This document shows, piece by piece, positions 1-8,749 of a stretch of DNA of 64,000 nucleotides. Positions within the stretch are counted from its first letter, which is position 1; each line of letters starts with the position of its first letter. The stretch is from NCBI RefSeq assembly GCF_901875555.1, contig NZ_CABFMD010000036.1:1-64000 (forward strand), read 5' to 3'. Under the pieces are notes generated by a model. The model saw only the letters and a program-made list of their open reading frames with translations. It was not told the DNA's origin and searched no databases. Source of the DNA: Streptococcus parasanguinis. Lineage in GTDB: Bacteria; Bacillota; Bacilli; Lactobacillales; Streptococcaceae. Position numbers and translations under genes: made by a program.

Positions 1-84
1 CAGTTTTTACAGCCCTACTCAACTGTGCGGAGGTGGGACGACGAAATCGAATTCTAACGAATGACCGATTTCTGTCCTACTCTC
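1..84 (+). repeat. Dispersed repeat family 1, partial copy A (3' end only)
   Basis: The first 84 bases match the 3' half of the short repeat copy at 43483-43658: the shared stretch runs from the TTTTACAGCCCTACTCAAC block through the GACGAAATCGAATTC block to the terminal TCTGTCC-ACTCTC. The 5' half lies outside the window. It ends five bases before the stop codon of the TetR gene. Confidence 0.85.
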
Positions 85-88
85 AATG

Positions 89-622
89 TTACTGTAACAT
101 TTTCATTAAAAATTCAGCCATTTGTTGAGGGCTTTCTTTTTTTCCGCGAGAAACCCACATTTGACAGACTCCGAAGAAGGCATTGGTCAGATAGACAGAA
201 CTGTAGACTCTTTCAATATCTGTTAATGATTTATGACTATAGCGTTCTTGCAAACTATCAACCAGAAGAATCTGTAATTTATGTCGTAAGAAGGTTTGGA
301 TCTCTTTGGTTCCATTCTCTGTCAGAAGAACCGCAAAGAGTGGCTCCTTGGTTAGAAATTCGAACACCTCTGTGATCGCTTGACGCTTGTCGTCTTGGTG
401 TTTGTCAAAGATATATTCAAGCTTGTGAAAGAGTGCTTGTTGGTAACGCTCGATCATATCGTACTTGTCTCGATAGTGGGTATAAAAGCTAGAGCGACTA
501 ATACCGGATTCTTGTGCTAACTCAACCGTTGTGATTTGGTCGAATGATTCCTTTTCGAGTAGTTGAACCATCGCCTCCTCAATATTTCGTTTTGTTTTTA
601 ATCGTTTATTGCTCTCAGTCAT
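89..622 (-). CDS. TetR/AcrR-family transcriptional regulator
   Basis: A 177-residue protein of usual TetR size. The N-terminal helix-turn-helix lies at about residues 31-53 (TTVELAQESGISRSSFYTHY), with the typical sequence in which the recognition helix ends in a FY.HY.DK block. The C-terminal half is the variable ligand/dimer domain and gives no ligand. The gene diverges from the YhgE/Pip membrane protein gene at 756, and the gap holds two inverted copies of a TATACACA-type sequence. The likely role is repression of itself and of that neighbour (inference). TetR regulators paired with YhgE-like proteins are common in Firmicutes. Confidence 0.9.
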   Translation of the reverse strand: MTESNKRLKTKRNIEEAMVQLLEKESFDQITTVELAQESGISRSSFYTHYRDKYDMIERYQQALFHKLEYIFDKHQDDKRQAITEVFEFLTKEPLFAVLLTENGTKEIQTFLRHKLQILLVDSLQERYSHKSLTDIERVYSSVYLTNAFFGVCQMWVSRGKKESPQQMAEFLMKMLQ

Positions 623-646
623 CTGTTAATCCTTTTTGCACAAAAT

Positions 647-738
647 TATACACAGTGTCTAAAAATGAAATTTTCTACTTGTGAAAATTTCTAGAAACTG
701 TATAATCTATTATATCAGAAATTTAGACAATGTGTATA
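647..738. promoter_or_regulatory. Divergent control region with two inverted operator-like boxes
   Basis: TATACACAGTGTCT at 647-660 and AGACAATGTGTATA at 725-738 are inverted copies of each other with one mismatch. Between them is a plus-strand promoter, TTGTGA (679-684), 16 bases, TATAAT (701-706). One box therefore sits upstream of the promoter and the other just downstream of it, a plausible arrangement for TetR repression by the 89-622 product (inference). Confidence 0.6.
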
Positions 739-755
739 AAAAGGAGACAAAAAAT

Positions 756-3551
756 ATGATGAAAGAATGGAAGGCTATTCTTAAAAAGCCAACATTTATT
801 ATTGTCATGATTGGAGTTGCGTTGATTCCAGCTCTTTATAATATTATTTTTCTATCTTCCATGTGGGATCCATATGGCCAAGTTTCGGATCTTCCTGTAG
901 CGGTTGTCAATAAGGATCAATCTGCTACATATAATGGACAAAAGATGGAAATCGGAAAAGACATGGTGTCCAATTTGAAGGGCAATGATTCGCTTGATTT
1001 TCATTTTGTAGATGAGAAAGCTGCGAAAGATGGTCTCAAAAATGGGGATTATTATATGATTGTAACCCTACCTGAGGATCTTTCAAAGAAAGCTAGCTCC
1101 ATTCTAACCAATCATCCAGAACAGATGACAATTAATTACCAAACGTCCAGTGGTCATAGTTTTATCGCAGGAAAAATGAGCGACACTGCAATGACAAAAA
1201 TGAAGCAGACAGTGGCTGAAAAAGTGACCAATACTTATACAACAGCTTTATTTTCCAAAATGGGATCGCTTAAATCTGGTATGGGGACAGCGGCAGATGG
1301 AAGTGCTAAATTAGCAGATGGTGCAACAAAGTTGGAAAACGGTGGGGAAACACTGACCACTAATTTGAATACCTTAGCTAGTTCCAGTTTAACATTTTCA
1401 GATGGTGCAACCACCCTTCGTACGGGTCTAGCAGCCTATACAGATGGTGTGGGTCAATTGGGAAATGGTCTTAATCAAATGGCTGGTCAAATGCCAACGT
1501 TGGTATCTGGTGTTCAGCAATTAAACAATGGGTTTGGAAGTTTTAATACAGGTTTAATGGCTTATGCTACAGGGGTAGCTCAATTGGGAAGCGGCGTTAA
1601 CCAAATGGCCAGTCAAACACCTCAGCTGGCTTCGGGAGTCGGTCAGTTAACTAGTGGTATGGGGACCCTCAATGATGGTCTTGGGAATTATACCAATGGT
1701 GTGCGTCAATTGAATTCAGGCATGTCTAACTTTTCAAATGGTTTAGTAACCTATACAAATGGGGTTGCGTCATTATCAGAGGGAGCGGGTCAATTAAGTA
1801 GTCAATCCACTACTCTTCGAAATGGGGTTTCTCAATTAGAATCAGGTATTCAAACATTATCAAGTCAGCTACAAGCTTCTACAAGTCAATCAGCTCAGAT
1901 TGATCAATTGGCAGCTGGTTTGAACCAATTAAATGCAGCAATTCAAAATGCTTCAGTAGATACCAGTCGATTGTCAGCTGGATTGATGAGTATTGCAAAT
2001 TCAGCTCAATCAATCCTTGCTTCAGCCCAAGCGGATCGTGCAAATGCCCTTGCAAGTGTGCAAGGAACAGCAGCCTATCAAGCAATGACAGCTGATCAAC
2101 AAGCAGAAATCAATGCGGCGATCTCATCGAGCCCAAGCTCAGCAGAGACAGCTGCTCAAGGCATCTTGACAACTGTTCAAACTATACAAGGTGGTTTAAA
2201 CACAGGAAATAGCTTAACACAACTGCAAACAGCAGCAAATCAAGTGTTGCCGACAGCTTCTTCTACCTTGACAGACTTGTCAAGTGGTTTGTCTAAGATC
2301 CAATCCGCAGTTAGTGGACAATTGTTGCCAGCTAGTCAAACCATCGGTCAAGGGATCAACGCTTATACAGCAGGTGTCGATAAAATCGCTAATGGAGCAA
2401 CCCAACTTCAGACGAATAGCAATACTTTAACGAATGGGGCCAGTCAGTTAGCAGCAGGTGTTGGTCAACTAGATAGTAAATCATCCGAATTGCTTGCAGG
2501 AAGCAGTCAATTAGCTTCTGGACTAGGTGAGTTAAATGGTAAGATGCCTGCCTTGACATCAGGTATGAATCAACTGGCTTCAGGAGCTACACAATTAACA
2601 GGGAAGTCTGGTGAGTTGGTTGCTGGAGCTGGAAAATTAGCTGACGGTGTAGGGCAATTGAACAGTAAAACTCCGGAGTTGGCAGGTGGTGTCAATAAAC
2701 TTGTCACAGGTGTCAACCAGTTGACAGAAAAATCAAGTCAATTGGTGACAGGGGCTGATAAACTAGCTGACGGTGCAAATCAAATCTCAGATGGATCCAG
2801 CAAATTAGCAGCGGGTGGGCAAACATTGACAAATGGTTTAGGTGAATTAGCAACAGGAAGCCAAACCTTGAGTCAAGGATTAAACGATGCTAAGGGACAA
2901 TTGAATGCTGCTACAACTGAAAAAGAAAACGCTAAAACCTTAGCAAATCCTGTTACGACCTCTAAAACAGACCATGACAATGTCCCTGTAAATGGGGTCG
3001 GAATGGCTCCGTATATGATCTCTGTAGCTCTCTTTGTTTGTGCCTTGTCAACCAATATGATCTTTGCAAAATTGCCATCCGGTCGTCATCCTGAAAGTCG
3101 TTGGGCATGGTTTAAATCGCGCTTTGAGGTCAATGGAACCATTGCGGTGGTTGCAGGAATCTTGGTTTATGGTGCTGTTCACTTGATTGGTTTATCTGCC
3201 AATCATGAGATGGCTACCCTCTTCCTTTGTGTGATCGGTAGTGTAGCCTTCATGTCTATCGTGACCGCTTTAACAACATGGCAAAGAAAGGTCGGTGCTT
3301 TCCTTTCCTTGATCCTCTTGCTCTTGCAATTGGCTTCTAGTGCAGGAACCTACCCTCTTGCGTTGACAAATGGCTTTTTCCAAGCCATTCATCCATTCTT
3401 GCCAATGAGTTATACCGTTTCTGGTCTTCGTCAAACGATTTCGATGACAGGAGAAATTGGAAATCAAGTGGCCTTTCTTCTGATGACTATTGCTCTTTTT
3501 GCAGGCATCGGAATGTGGCTCTATAATCCTAAAAAATATGAAGAGGACTAA
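756..3551 (+). CDS. YhgE/Pip-family membrane protein with long repeat domain
   Basis: The start at ATG 756 follows AAGGAG at 741-746; an upstream in-frame ATG at 681 lies in the promoter region and lacks such a site. The 931-residue product has one membrane helix near residues 15-32, a long extracytoplasmic region, and five or so membrane helices in the last 150 residues. This is the layout of the YhgE/Pip (phage infection protein) family. Residues of about 190-760 are a degenerate repeat of the form G..QL..G...L, rich in Ser, Gly, Asn and Gln, probably an extended coiled helical stalk. No catalytic motif is visible. Family members have been linked to phage receptor function and to transport or secretion, but the function here is unknown. 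It is probably controlled by the divergent TetR gene. Confidence 0.85.
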   Translation: MMKEWKAILKKPTFIIVMIGVALIPALYNIIFLSSMWDPYGQVSDLPVAVVNKDQSATYNGQKMEIGKDMVSNLKGNDSLDFHFVDEKAAKDGLKNGDYYMIVTLPEDLSKKASSILTNHPEQMTINYQTSSGHSFIAGKMSDTAMTKMKQTVAEKVTNTYTTALFSKMGSLKSGMGTAADGSAKLADGATKLENGGETLTTNLNTLASSSLTFSDGATTLRTGLAAYTDGVGQLGNGLNQMAGQMPTLVSGVQQLNNGFGSFNTGLMAYATGVAQLGSGVNQMASQTPQLASGVGQLTSGMGTLNDGLGNYTNGVRQLNSGMSNFSNGLVTYTNGVASLSEGAGQLSSQSTTLRNGVSQLESGIQTLSSQLQASTSQSAQIDQLAAGLNQLNAAIQNASVDTSRLSAGLMSIANSAQSILASAQADRANALASVQGTAAYQAMTADQQAEINAAISSSPSSAETAAQGILTTVQTIQGGLNTGNSLTQLQTAANQVLPTASSTLTDLSSGLSKIQSAVSGQLLPASQTIGQGINAYTAGVDKIANGATQLQTNSNTLTNGASQLAAGVGQLDSKSSELLAGSSQLASGLGELNGKMPALTSGMNQLASGATQLTGKSGELVAGAGKLADGVGQLNSKTPELAGGVNKLVTGVNQLTEKSSQLVTGADKLADGANQISDGSSKLAAGGQTLTNGLGELATGSQTLSQGLNDAKGQLNAATTEKENAKTLANPVTTSKTDHDNVPVNGVGMAPYMISVALFVCALSTNMIFAKLPSGRHPESRWAWFKSRFEVNGTIAVVAGILVYGAVHLIGLSANHEMATLFLCVIGSVAFMSIVTALTTWQRKVGAFLSLILLLLQLASSAGTYPLALTNGFFQAIHPFLPMSYTVSGLRQTISMTGEIGNQVAFLLMTIALFAGIGMWLYNPKKYEED

Positions 3552-3560
3552 TCTTCAGGA

Positions 3561-3590
3561 ACTCCCAACAATGAATGTGTTGGGAGTCTT
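3561..3590 (+). terminator. Intrinsic terminator after YhgE gene
   Basis: ACTCCCAACA pairs with TGTTGGGAGT around a short loop, followed by CTTTTGTTT, ten bases after the stop codon. Confidence 0.8.
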
Positions 3591-3606
3591 TTGTTTCATG
3601 TGAAAC

Positions 3607-3642
3607 AAAAATTCTCGCTTGTCTAAGCGAGAATTTTTATTA
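3607..3642. terminator. Bidirectional terminator
   Basis: AAATTCTCGCTT and AAGCGAGAATTT form a hairpin flanked by A-rich sequence on the left and T-rich sequence on the right. It serves the convergent YhgE gene (+) and the lipoprotein gene at 3640-4323 (-). Confidence 0.8.
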
Positions 3643-4323
3643 TTTAAAAAAGACAACATCAGGATTTGGCGTAATATAGAGAAGTTGGTCGTTTTCAAAG
3701 ACCAGTTGGATACTGTTGTTTTTATAGGTGTATATGGTGTAGTCTACTCCGAATTTAGAAGCTTGTTTGAGATCAACGGCCCCCATTAAAAAGGCATGAG
3801 CTTGTTCCCCTGTGATTTTTCCCTCGTGGTAGAGTCCTTTAATATTTTCTAATTCAGTATTTTCAAAAGATTCGGCAATATAAGCAGGGTCAGTTATTTG
3901 TTTCTCTGGATTCCCAAGAATCTTTTGGACAAGGGCAGTGGTATATCCTTCATAATCCGGCGTCTGGGCAAAAATGTTATCGCCATTTCTAGAGTAAGCC
4001 ACTTTTAGGTTCCCTGTTGCATAAATCTTATCTTTTGGAGCTTCTTGAGCATTTTTGGGGAGTCCTTCGGTTGTGACGATGTCAGAAGAGGGCTGCGTAG
4101 TAGTTGAAGACGAGCTAAAGGAGTTGCTTGAGCTGTTTGAACTAGTTGAACGATTTGGGTAGCTAGAACGGCTCGAACTACTTTTTTTAGTGGTTTTCTT
4201 TTTTGAGGTGGTAGTAGTGGGCTCTTTTTTAAAATTGATCTTAAGGTCCGGCACACAGGCTGAGAGAAAAAGAAGAGACAGCAAGAGTGTGAAGAAAAGA
4301 GGTAGTGTCTGTTTTTTCATCAT
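3640..4323 (-). CDS. Streptococcal lipoprotein, possibly DUF4947 family
   Basis: A 227-residue protein starts with a signal peptide ending in the lipobox LSAC, with Cys at residue 23. Residues of about 30-100 are a Ser/Thr/Lys-rich linker. The C-terminal half (about 105-227) is a compact domain that resembles, from memory, the DUF4947 proteins of streptococci; this match is tentative. Two tandem Met codons are possible starts; the second (4320) is better spaced from AAAGGA. The protein is probably anchored on the outer face of the membrane. It lies downstream of the DUF4353-like lipoprotein on the same strand, but a terminator separates them. Function unknown. Confidence 0.65.
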   Translation of the reverse strand: MMKKQTLPLFFTLLLSLLFLSACVPDLKINFKKEPTTTTSKKKTTKKSSSSRSSYPNRSTSSNSSSNSFSSSSTTTQPSSDIVTTEGLPKNAQEAPKDKIYATGNLKVAYSRNGDNIFAQTPDYEGYTTALVQKILGNPEKQITDPAYIAESFENTELENIKGLYHEGKITGEQAHAFLMGAVDLKQASKFGVDYTIYTYKNNSIQLVFENDQLLYITPNPDVVFFK

Positions 4324-4375
4324 GTTCCTTTCGATAAGCTGATTGAATTTCTATTCTATCATAAAAAAGGCAACA

Positions 4376-4404
4376 AAAAAAGCAGGAAGAGGATTCCCGC
4401 TTTT
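4376..4404 (-). terminator. Intrinsic terminator after the DUF4353-like gene
   Basis: On the minus strand AAAAGCGGGAATCC and the partly complementary TTCCTGCTTTTTTT form a hairpin with a T-run. Confidence 0.75.
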
Positions 4405-4412
4405 GTGATTGA

Positions 4413-5660
4413 TTATTGATGCCCGCCTCCAGGTCCACCGCCTTGAGGTCCGCCACCTCCGGGAGCGCCACCGCCTCCAGGCATGGAGTTGACAATTTCC
4501 GTTTGTTTTTCACCGTTGATATAGATGTCTCCTCCTGTGTAGGTGGCTGTTCCATCAAAGTCAAAGCCGGATTGACCTGTTAATTTAATGGTTCCTCCGG
4601 TAACAGTGATATTACCGTTTGAGTCGATTGGATCGGTATCCCCTTGGCCGACTTCGACATTTAGGGTTCCACCGTTCATGGTGAAGAAAATTTCATCTTG
4701 GTTGGCATTGGCATTAGCCGCATTGACCCCGTCATCGGTTGCATAGATGGTGATATCTCCACCGTTAATGGTGATCGATTTTCCTTCGAGACCTTCGACA
4801 GACTCGGTTACCTTATAGGTTCCGCTATCGATGATCAGATCACCAGAAGCATGGATGCCATCGTCTCCTGCTGTGATGGTCATTTTGTTATCTGAAAGGT
4901 ACATAGTTCCGACCGAAGTATCTTCATCATTGTCCACCTTGACTGCATCTTCATCTGCATCGATGGTCATGGTCGTACCGGTGATATTGAGCTCATCATT
5001 GACGTTGAAGGCATCTCCTACAGCCGTGATTTTATAGGTTCCACCCGTGATGTGGAGAGTGTCATTGGCCTTGATCCCGTTGTTCTTCTTGGCATCAATA
5101 TTGAGCGTACCCGAACCATTGATGGTGAGATCCCCTTTAGAGAAGATGACCGCATCGGCATCTTCATCACTGTTTGAACTTGAGTCAGATAGGGTATTGG
5201 TCGTGCCATCTGCTAGAGTCAAGTAGACATGTCCTGCTTTCGTAGCAGAGATTGGCGCGTTGGTGTTGGTCATGGTAACCCCTTTTAAGACGATATGAAC
5301 ATCATCTGAGTCACCTGCTTCGACTTTGATTTGAACCCCATCGGATTTACCAGAGATGACATAGGTTCCGGCCTTAGAGATGGTCACGGTTGATCCAGAA
5401 ACGGTGACACCGTCACCTGAAACAGTTGCAGAAGATCCAGACAGTTTTACAGTAGAGGCTTTGCTTTCATCATATGAGGTATCTGAATCTTTTTCGGTAA
5501 AATAGTCAGATTGCTTGGTTTTAGTCGTTTTCTTTGAGACACTAGAAGTAGTTGTTGTTGCGCTTGTTGTAGCTGATTGAGATGATGCTTGGCCACACGC
5601 TGTTAGTAGGGTGAGGGTTGCGGCCCCCGTTAATAAAAATTTCCATTTGTTTGATTTCAT
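4413..5660 (-). CDS. Carbohydrate-binding-domain (DUF4353-like) surface lipoprotein
   Basis: A 415-residue protein with a signal peptide and lipobox LTAC (Cys22). A Ser/Thr-rich linker follows. From about residue 70 to 385 there are repeated short beta-strand blocks of the form GDGVTVSGSTVTIS, ADDGVNAANAN and DGIHASGDLII, as in right-handed beta-helix proteins annotated as carbohydrate-binding DUF4353. The last 25 residues are nearly all Gly and Pro, ending in GGGHQ. The gene diverges from the VTC-type polymerase and DUF4956 genes, and proteins of these three types recur together in Firmicutes (family knowledge). A role in a cell-surface polymer is a guess. Many Asp/Asn residues in the repeats could bind cations. 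Confidence 0.75.
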   Translation of the reverse strand: MKSNKWKFLLTGAATLTLLTACGQASSQSATTSATTTTSSVSKKTTKTKQSDYFTEKDSDTSYDESKASTVKLSGSSATVSGDGVTVSGSTVTISKAGTYVISGKSDGVQIKVEAGDSDDVHIVLKGVTMTNTNAPISATKAGHVYLTLADGTTNTLSDSSSNSDEDADAVIFSKGDLTINGSGTLNIDAKKNNGIKANDTLHITGGTYKITAVGDAFNVNDELNITGTTMTIDADEDAVKVDNDEDTSVGTMYLSDNKMTITAGDDGIHASGDLIIDSGTYKVTESVEGLEGKSITINGGDITIYATDDGVNAANANANQDEIFFTMNGGTLNVEVGQGDTDPIDSNGNITVTGGTIKLTGQSGFDFDGTATYTGGDIYINGEKQTEIVNSMPGGGGAPGGGGPQGGGPGGGHQ

Positions 5661-5696
5661 GAGCTTTTCCTCTCGTTCAATTGATATGCTCCTAGT

Positions 5697-5786
5697 CTAA
5701 AGTTGCTAACTGAAAGTTTCCTAAAGTTTTTCTGAAAGGAACCTTAACTTTAGTTTTCTTTAAGTTTGGCTTAATGACCAGTTAAG
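5697..5786. promoter_or_regulatory. Two arrays of 11-bp-spaced direct repeats between divergent genes
   Basis: Array 1: CTGAAAG (5710), CTAAAG (5721) and CTGAAAG (5732) start exactly 11 bp apart, with another CTAAAG at 5697. Array 2: CTTTAG (5748), TTTAAG (5759), CTTAAT (5770) and GTTAAG (5781) also start exactly 11 bp apart. Array 1 read on the other strand is CTTTCAG/CTTTAG, so the two arrays point in opposite directions. Direct hexamers with 5-bp spacers are the usual sites of OmpR/PhoB-type response regulators; TTTAAG-N5-CTTAAT is close to the published CiaR/PmrA-type pattern. Confidence 0.6.
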
Positions 5787-5873
5787 AAAGTCCCATTAAA
5801 CTAGAAAGCACGTAAGTCGTATCCATACTTACTGAAGATTAGAAGCAATATCCCCCCTTAAAGGAGTAGAAAC

Positions 5874-6653
5874 ATGAGAAAAACAATTGAGACAAGTTTT
5901 AAACGAATCGAAACAAAATATATCGTCGCAAAAGATGACGTAAAAGACTTGATCAAAGACTTAAAAGAATACGTCGTAGAAGATGATTATCCAACTTCAA
6001 CTATTTCAAACATTTATTTTGATACGGAAAATTTTGAGGTCATTCAAGATACTCTTGCCAAACAACACCGCCGTGAAAAAATTCGGATGCGGACTTATAT
6101 AGAAACACCTCAAGCAGACAGTCCGGTATTTCTAGAGGTGAAGTCAAAAGATGAAGAAGGAATTGGCCATAAATTCCGTCTAGTCGCTACTTCACAAGCC
6201 ATTATCAACTTGATGACAGATGGAAAAGTAGATCATCAGATACAAGATCCAGACTTAGTGCAAGAGATTCAGAGATTGCGTAAACGCTATGGTCATCGAT
6301 TGGAACCACGGATGTTCATTTACTATGATCGCTTGTCTCTCAAAGAAAAGAAATCCATTCAGGGTTATCCATATCAGAAAATTCGCGTGACAATCGATCA
6401 AAACTTAGTCTTTCGTGATCAAGCTGTTAGTCTTTTTCATGGGAAGAAAGGAGAACCTTTGTTAGAGGATGACTTCGTGATCATGGAAATTAAGGCTCCC
6501 GGACAAGAACCTCAATGGTTAAAGGATATTTTAGAGAAGTATGGTTTGGTCAAGCAGAAATTTTCAAAATATAGCTGTGCTTATCATAAATCACAAGGAT
6601 TGGATTATGCCCCAAGACCAGCGGAAGAAACGGTAGGTGCTGCCTATGTCTAA
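5874..6653 (+). CDS. Polyphosphate polymerase (VTC) domain protein
   Basis: A 259-residue protein consisting of a single VTC domain of the triphosphate-tunnel type. Visible hallmarks are RIETKYIV near residue 11, the basic segment HRREKIRMR near 68-76, LEVKSKDEEG near 89, RKRYGHRLEPR near 141-151, EIKAPG near 205 and KFSKYS near 224. These Arg, Lys and Glu residues line the tunnel that binds nucleotide and polyphosphate in VTC4. It has no SPX domain and no membrane segment. The next gene encodes a membrane DUF4956 protein and overlaps it by eight bases, so the two probably form a complex. Polyphosphate synthesis is inferred from the domain only. ATG follows AAAGGAG at about 5861. Confidence 0.8.
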   Translation: MRKTIETSFKRIETKYIVAKDDVKDLIKDLKEYVVEDDYPTSTISNIYFDTENFEVIQDTLAKQHRREKIRMRTYIETPQADSPVFLEVKSKDEEGIGHKFRLVATSQAIINLMTDGKVDHQIQDPDLVQEIQRLRKRYGHRLEPRMFIYYDRLSLKEKKSIQGYPYQKIRVTIDQNLVFRDQAVSLFHGKKGEPLLEDDFVIMEIKAPGQEPQWLKDILEKYGLVKQKFSKYSCAYHKSQGLDYAPRPAEETVGAAYV

Positions 6654-7329
6654 TCTATTTGATTCTATTTTTAATAATGCTACAGCAACGGTGGATCCCT
6701 TGCGCTTACTGTTGGCCCTTTTAGTCAGCCTCTTTTTAGGGATGGCCCTATCTTGGACTTATAAATACCGGACACTTTACACTCGAGAGTTTGTCATTAG
6801 TTTGACCTTGCTTCCTTGTATGATGACCTTAGTGATCTTTTTGGTCAATGGAAGTTTGGGAACCTCGATTGCAGTGGCAGGGACCTTTAGTTTGATTCGT
6901 TTCCGGTCGGCTACGAGTGGTTCGAGAGAGTTGATTGCGATTTTTCTAGCCATGATTATAGGACTAGCAGCAGGATCGGGCTATCTTTTATTGGCCATTT
7001 TATCAACCCTCTCTTTACTAGGGGTTTGGCTTGTATTGGAGAACAAACAGAGTAAGGCAGATCATCAACGGCGCCGTCATTTGACCATTACAGTCTCAAA
7101 ACAAGATGCTGTTGCAGAACAAATCAGCCAGTTGTTAGACCAAAGTTGTTCAGAAATTGACTTTATTTCTGTCACAACGGCCCAAGCTGGAGAACAATTG
7201 ACCTTGAACTATGAGGTGAATATGAAATCGAACATCGATGATTTTGCTCTTGCCAATCTATTGATTAGCAAGATTGAAAATTGTGATGTTGCTCTGACAA
7301 AGAAAGCCAAAAAAAGAAAGAATCTATAA
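6646..7329 (+). CDS. DUF4956 membrane protein, partner of VTC protein
   Basis: The start at ATG 6646 overlaps the VTC stop codon by eight bases, suggesting translational coupling; a GTG nine bases earlier is possible. The 227-residue product has about four membrane helices in residues 12-145, containing the stretch TFSLIRFRSATSGSRE that is typical of DUF4956. A soluble domain of about 80 residues follows. The family is found next to VTC-domain and CotH or DUF4353 proteins. It may hold the polymerase at the membrane or act as a channel for the polymer (inference). A terminator follows directly. Confidence 0.75.
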   Translation: MSNLFDSIFNNATATVDPLRLLLALLVSLFLGMALSWTYKYRTLYTREFVISLTLLPCMMTLVIFLVNGSLGTSIAVAGTFSLIRFRSATSGSRELIAIFLAMIIGLAAGSGYLLLAILSTLSLLGVWLVLENKQSKADHQRRRHLTITVSKQDAVAEQISQLLDQSCSEIDFISVTTAQAGEQLTLNYEVNMKSNIDDFALANLLISKIENCDVALTKKAKKRKNL

Positions 7330-7332
7330 CGG

Positions 7333-7357
7333 CTATCCTACTTTAGGATAGTTTTTT
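7333..7357 (+). terminator. Intrinsic terminator after DUF4956 gene
   Basis: CTATCCTA and TAGGATAG form a hairpin followed by TTTTTT. Confidence 0.85.
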
Positions 7358-7421
7358 AGGATTTTAAGAACTTTTTAAGAAAAAGTGGTATACTGTTTCT
7401 AAAAAATTGAAGGAATCCTTT

Positions 7422-8678
7422 ATGAAAAAGACTGCTATTTTTGAAGATATCATCTCGATTATGACTCATGATTCATCTACTATCAAGGATGGAAAAGGAT
7501 GCGATCCAGATCGTTTTCGAGAAAAAATGACAGATGATATGACAGATGATGCCTTTCTCTACCAAGTTAAGACATACCTAGCTAGTTTTGGGGTGATTGG
7601 TCATGTTTCCTTTGGAAAGAAAAAGGCCCCCAATAAAGGTTTTTTGTTGCGCTCGACAGAAGATGGTCTCTATGTAGAAGTGACAAATGAGGATACGGGT
7701 CTTCAAGTAGGAGATCAAATCCTAGGTCTGGATGGAAGTGACTTGAAGCAAGTAGCGTCTCTTCATAAGGACTATTTTATCAGTAAGACCCCCGAAAGAC
7801 ACTATAGAGAATGGGCGGATTTGGTCTCTCAGTCGACAAAGGTTACCCTGCTTCGAGAAGGGGTAGAAAAGACCATTGAAGTAATCCCCAGCCGAGAGCC
7901 GATTCAGGATCATATATTTTGGAAACAATTGGATGAGGAGACCGTCTATCTTCGCTTGGATAATTTTATGGAAGAACAAGCGATTAGCCACTTATACCAA
8001 GAGTGTTTTCCCCTCCTTCGAGAGACGAAATATCTAGTGATAGATGTTCGAAAAAATAGCGGAGGGACCGATTCCTTGTATTTTCCACTATTGCATCTTG
8101 CTTTGTCAGAAGGTCAAGGCTATGACGCGATAGAGTGGCAGGATGAGGGTATGGAGATTCTTTACACCAATCGAAATGCAGATATACGTTTGAAGGATTT
8201 TGAGGATTTGCTGCAACAGGAATACCTTAGCCAAGAAACCAAGCAATTGATTCAAGAAATGAAAGAGGAGCTTTTAAAAAATCGTGGGAAAGGCTATCTG
8301 ACCTACGGTGAAGATGATTCAGAATTTTTCCCAGATATCAAAGGGAAAGCCTATCCAGAATCAATTGTTCTCTTGTCGGATGTTTATTGTGGTTCATCAG
8401 GAGATAATTTCGTTCGCATGATGAAGCATTTTCAGAAAGTGACAGTGCTGGGGCGTCCGACACTGGGAATTTTAGATTATTCAAATTGCTGTGAGGTAGA
8501 TTATGGAGATTACCAGTTCTTTTTCCCAACTTCTCGGTCGTTAGCGATAGATCATGGCAAGGGTATGACGGATAAAGGGGTCCAACCGGACATTTTGGTC
8601 CCATGGTCGCCCCGCCACTTGGAGAATGATGTAGACCTAGAGTTGGCCTTGAAATGCCTTCATCAAGGAGGGATCTAG
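7422..8678 (+). CDS. S41-family serine peptidase
   Basis: The start at ATG 7422 has GAAGGA seven bases upstream; a TTG 15 bases earlier lies on that site and is rejected. The 418-residue protein has an N-terminal helical region, a PDZ-like segment near residues 70-150, and the S41 core with LVIDVRKNSGGT near 205 and LLSDVYCGSSGDNF near 310. The Ser in GSSGD is the expected nucleophile, as in tricorn-like and CtpA peptidases. No signal peptide or membrane helix is visible, so it appears cytoplasmic. It stands alone, just upstream of dlt. A TATACT box at about 7390 may be its promoter. Substrate unknown. Confidence 0.8.
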   Translation: MKKTAIFEDIISIMTHDSSTIKDGKGCDPDRFREKMTDDMTDDAFLYQVKTYLASFGVIGHVSFGKKKAPNKGFLLRSTEDGLYVEVTNEDTGLQVGDQILGLDGSDLKQVASLHKDYFISKTPERHYREWADLVSQSTKVTLLREGVEKTIEVIPSREPIQDHIFWKQLDEETVYLRLDNFMEEQAISHLYQECFPLLRETKYLVIDVRKNSGGTDSLYFPLLHLALSEGQGYDAIEWQDEGMEILYTNRNADIRLKDFEDLLQQEYLSQETKQLIQEMKEELLKNRGKGYLTYGEDDSEFFPDIKGKAYPESIVLLSDVYCGSSGDNFVRMMKHFQKVTVLGRPTLGILDYSNCCEVDYGDYQFFFPTSRSLAIDHGKGMTDKGVQPDILVPWSPRHLENDVDLELALKCLHQGGI

Positions 8679-8749
8679 GCAACTTGCAATGAAAAAATAA
8701 CAAGCGACAAATGATAACGTTTTCCAAGACCTACTTGCTATGTTTAAAA

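Noticed and set aside
1271..2890. Tandem DNA repeats or CRISPR in the YhgE gene
   Set aside because: The repetition is a degenerate protein pattern (G..QL..G) within one long reading frame; no identical direct repeats with unique spacers.
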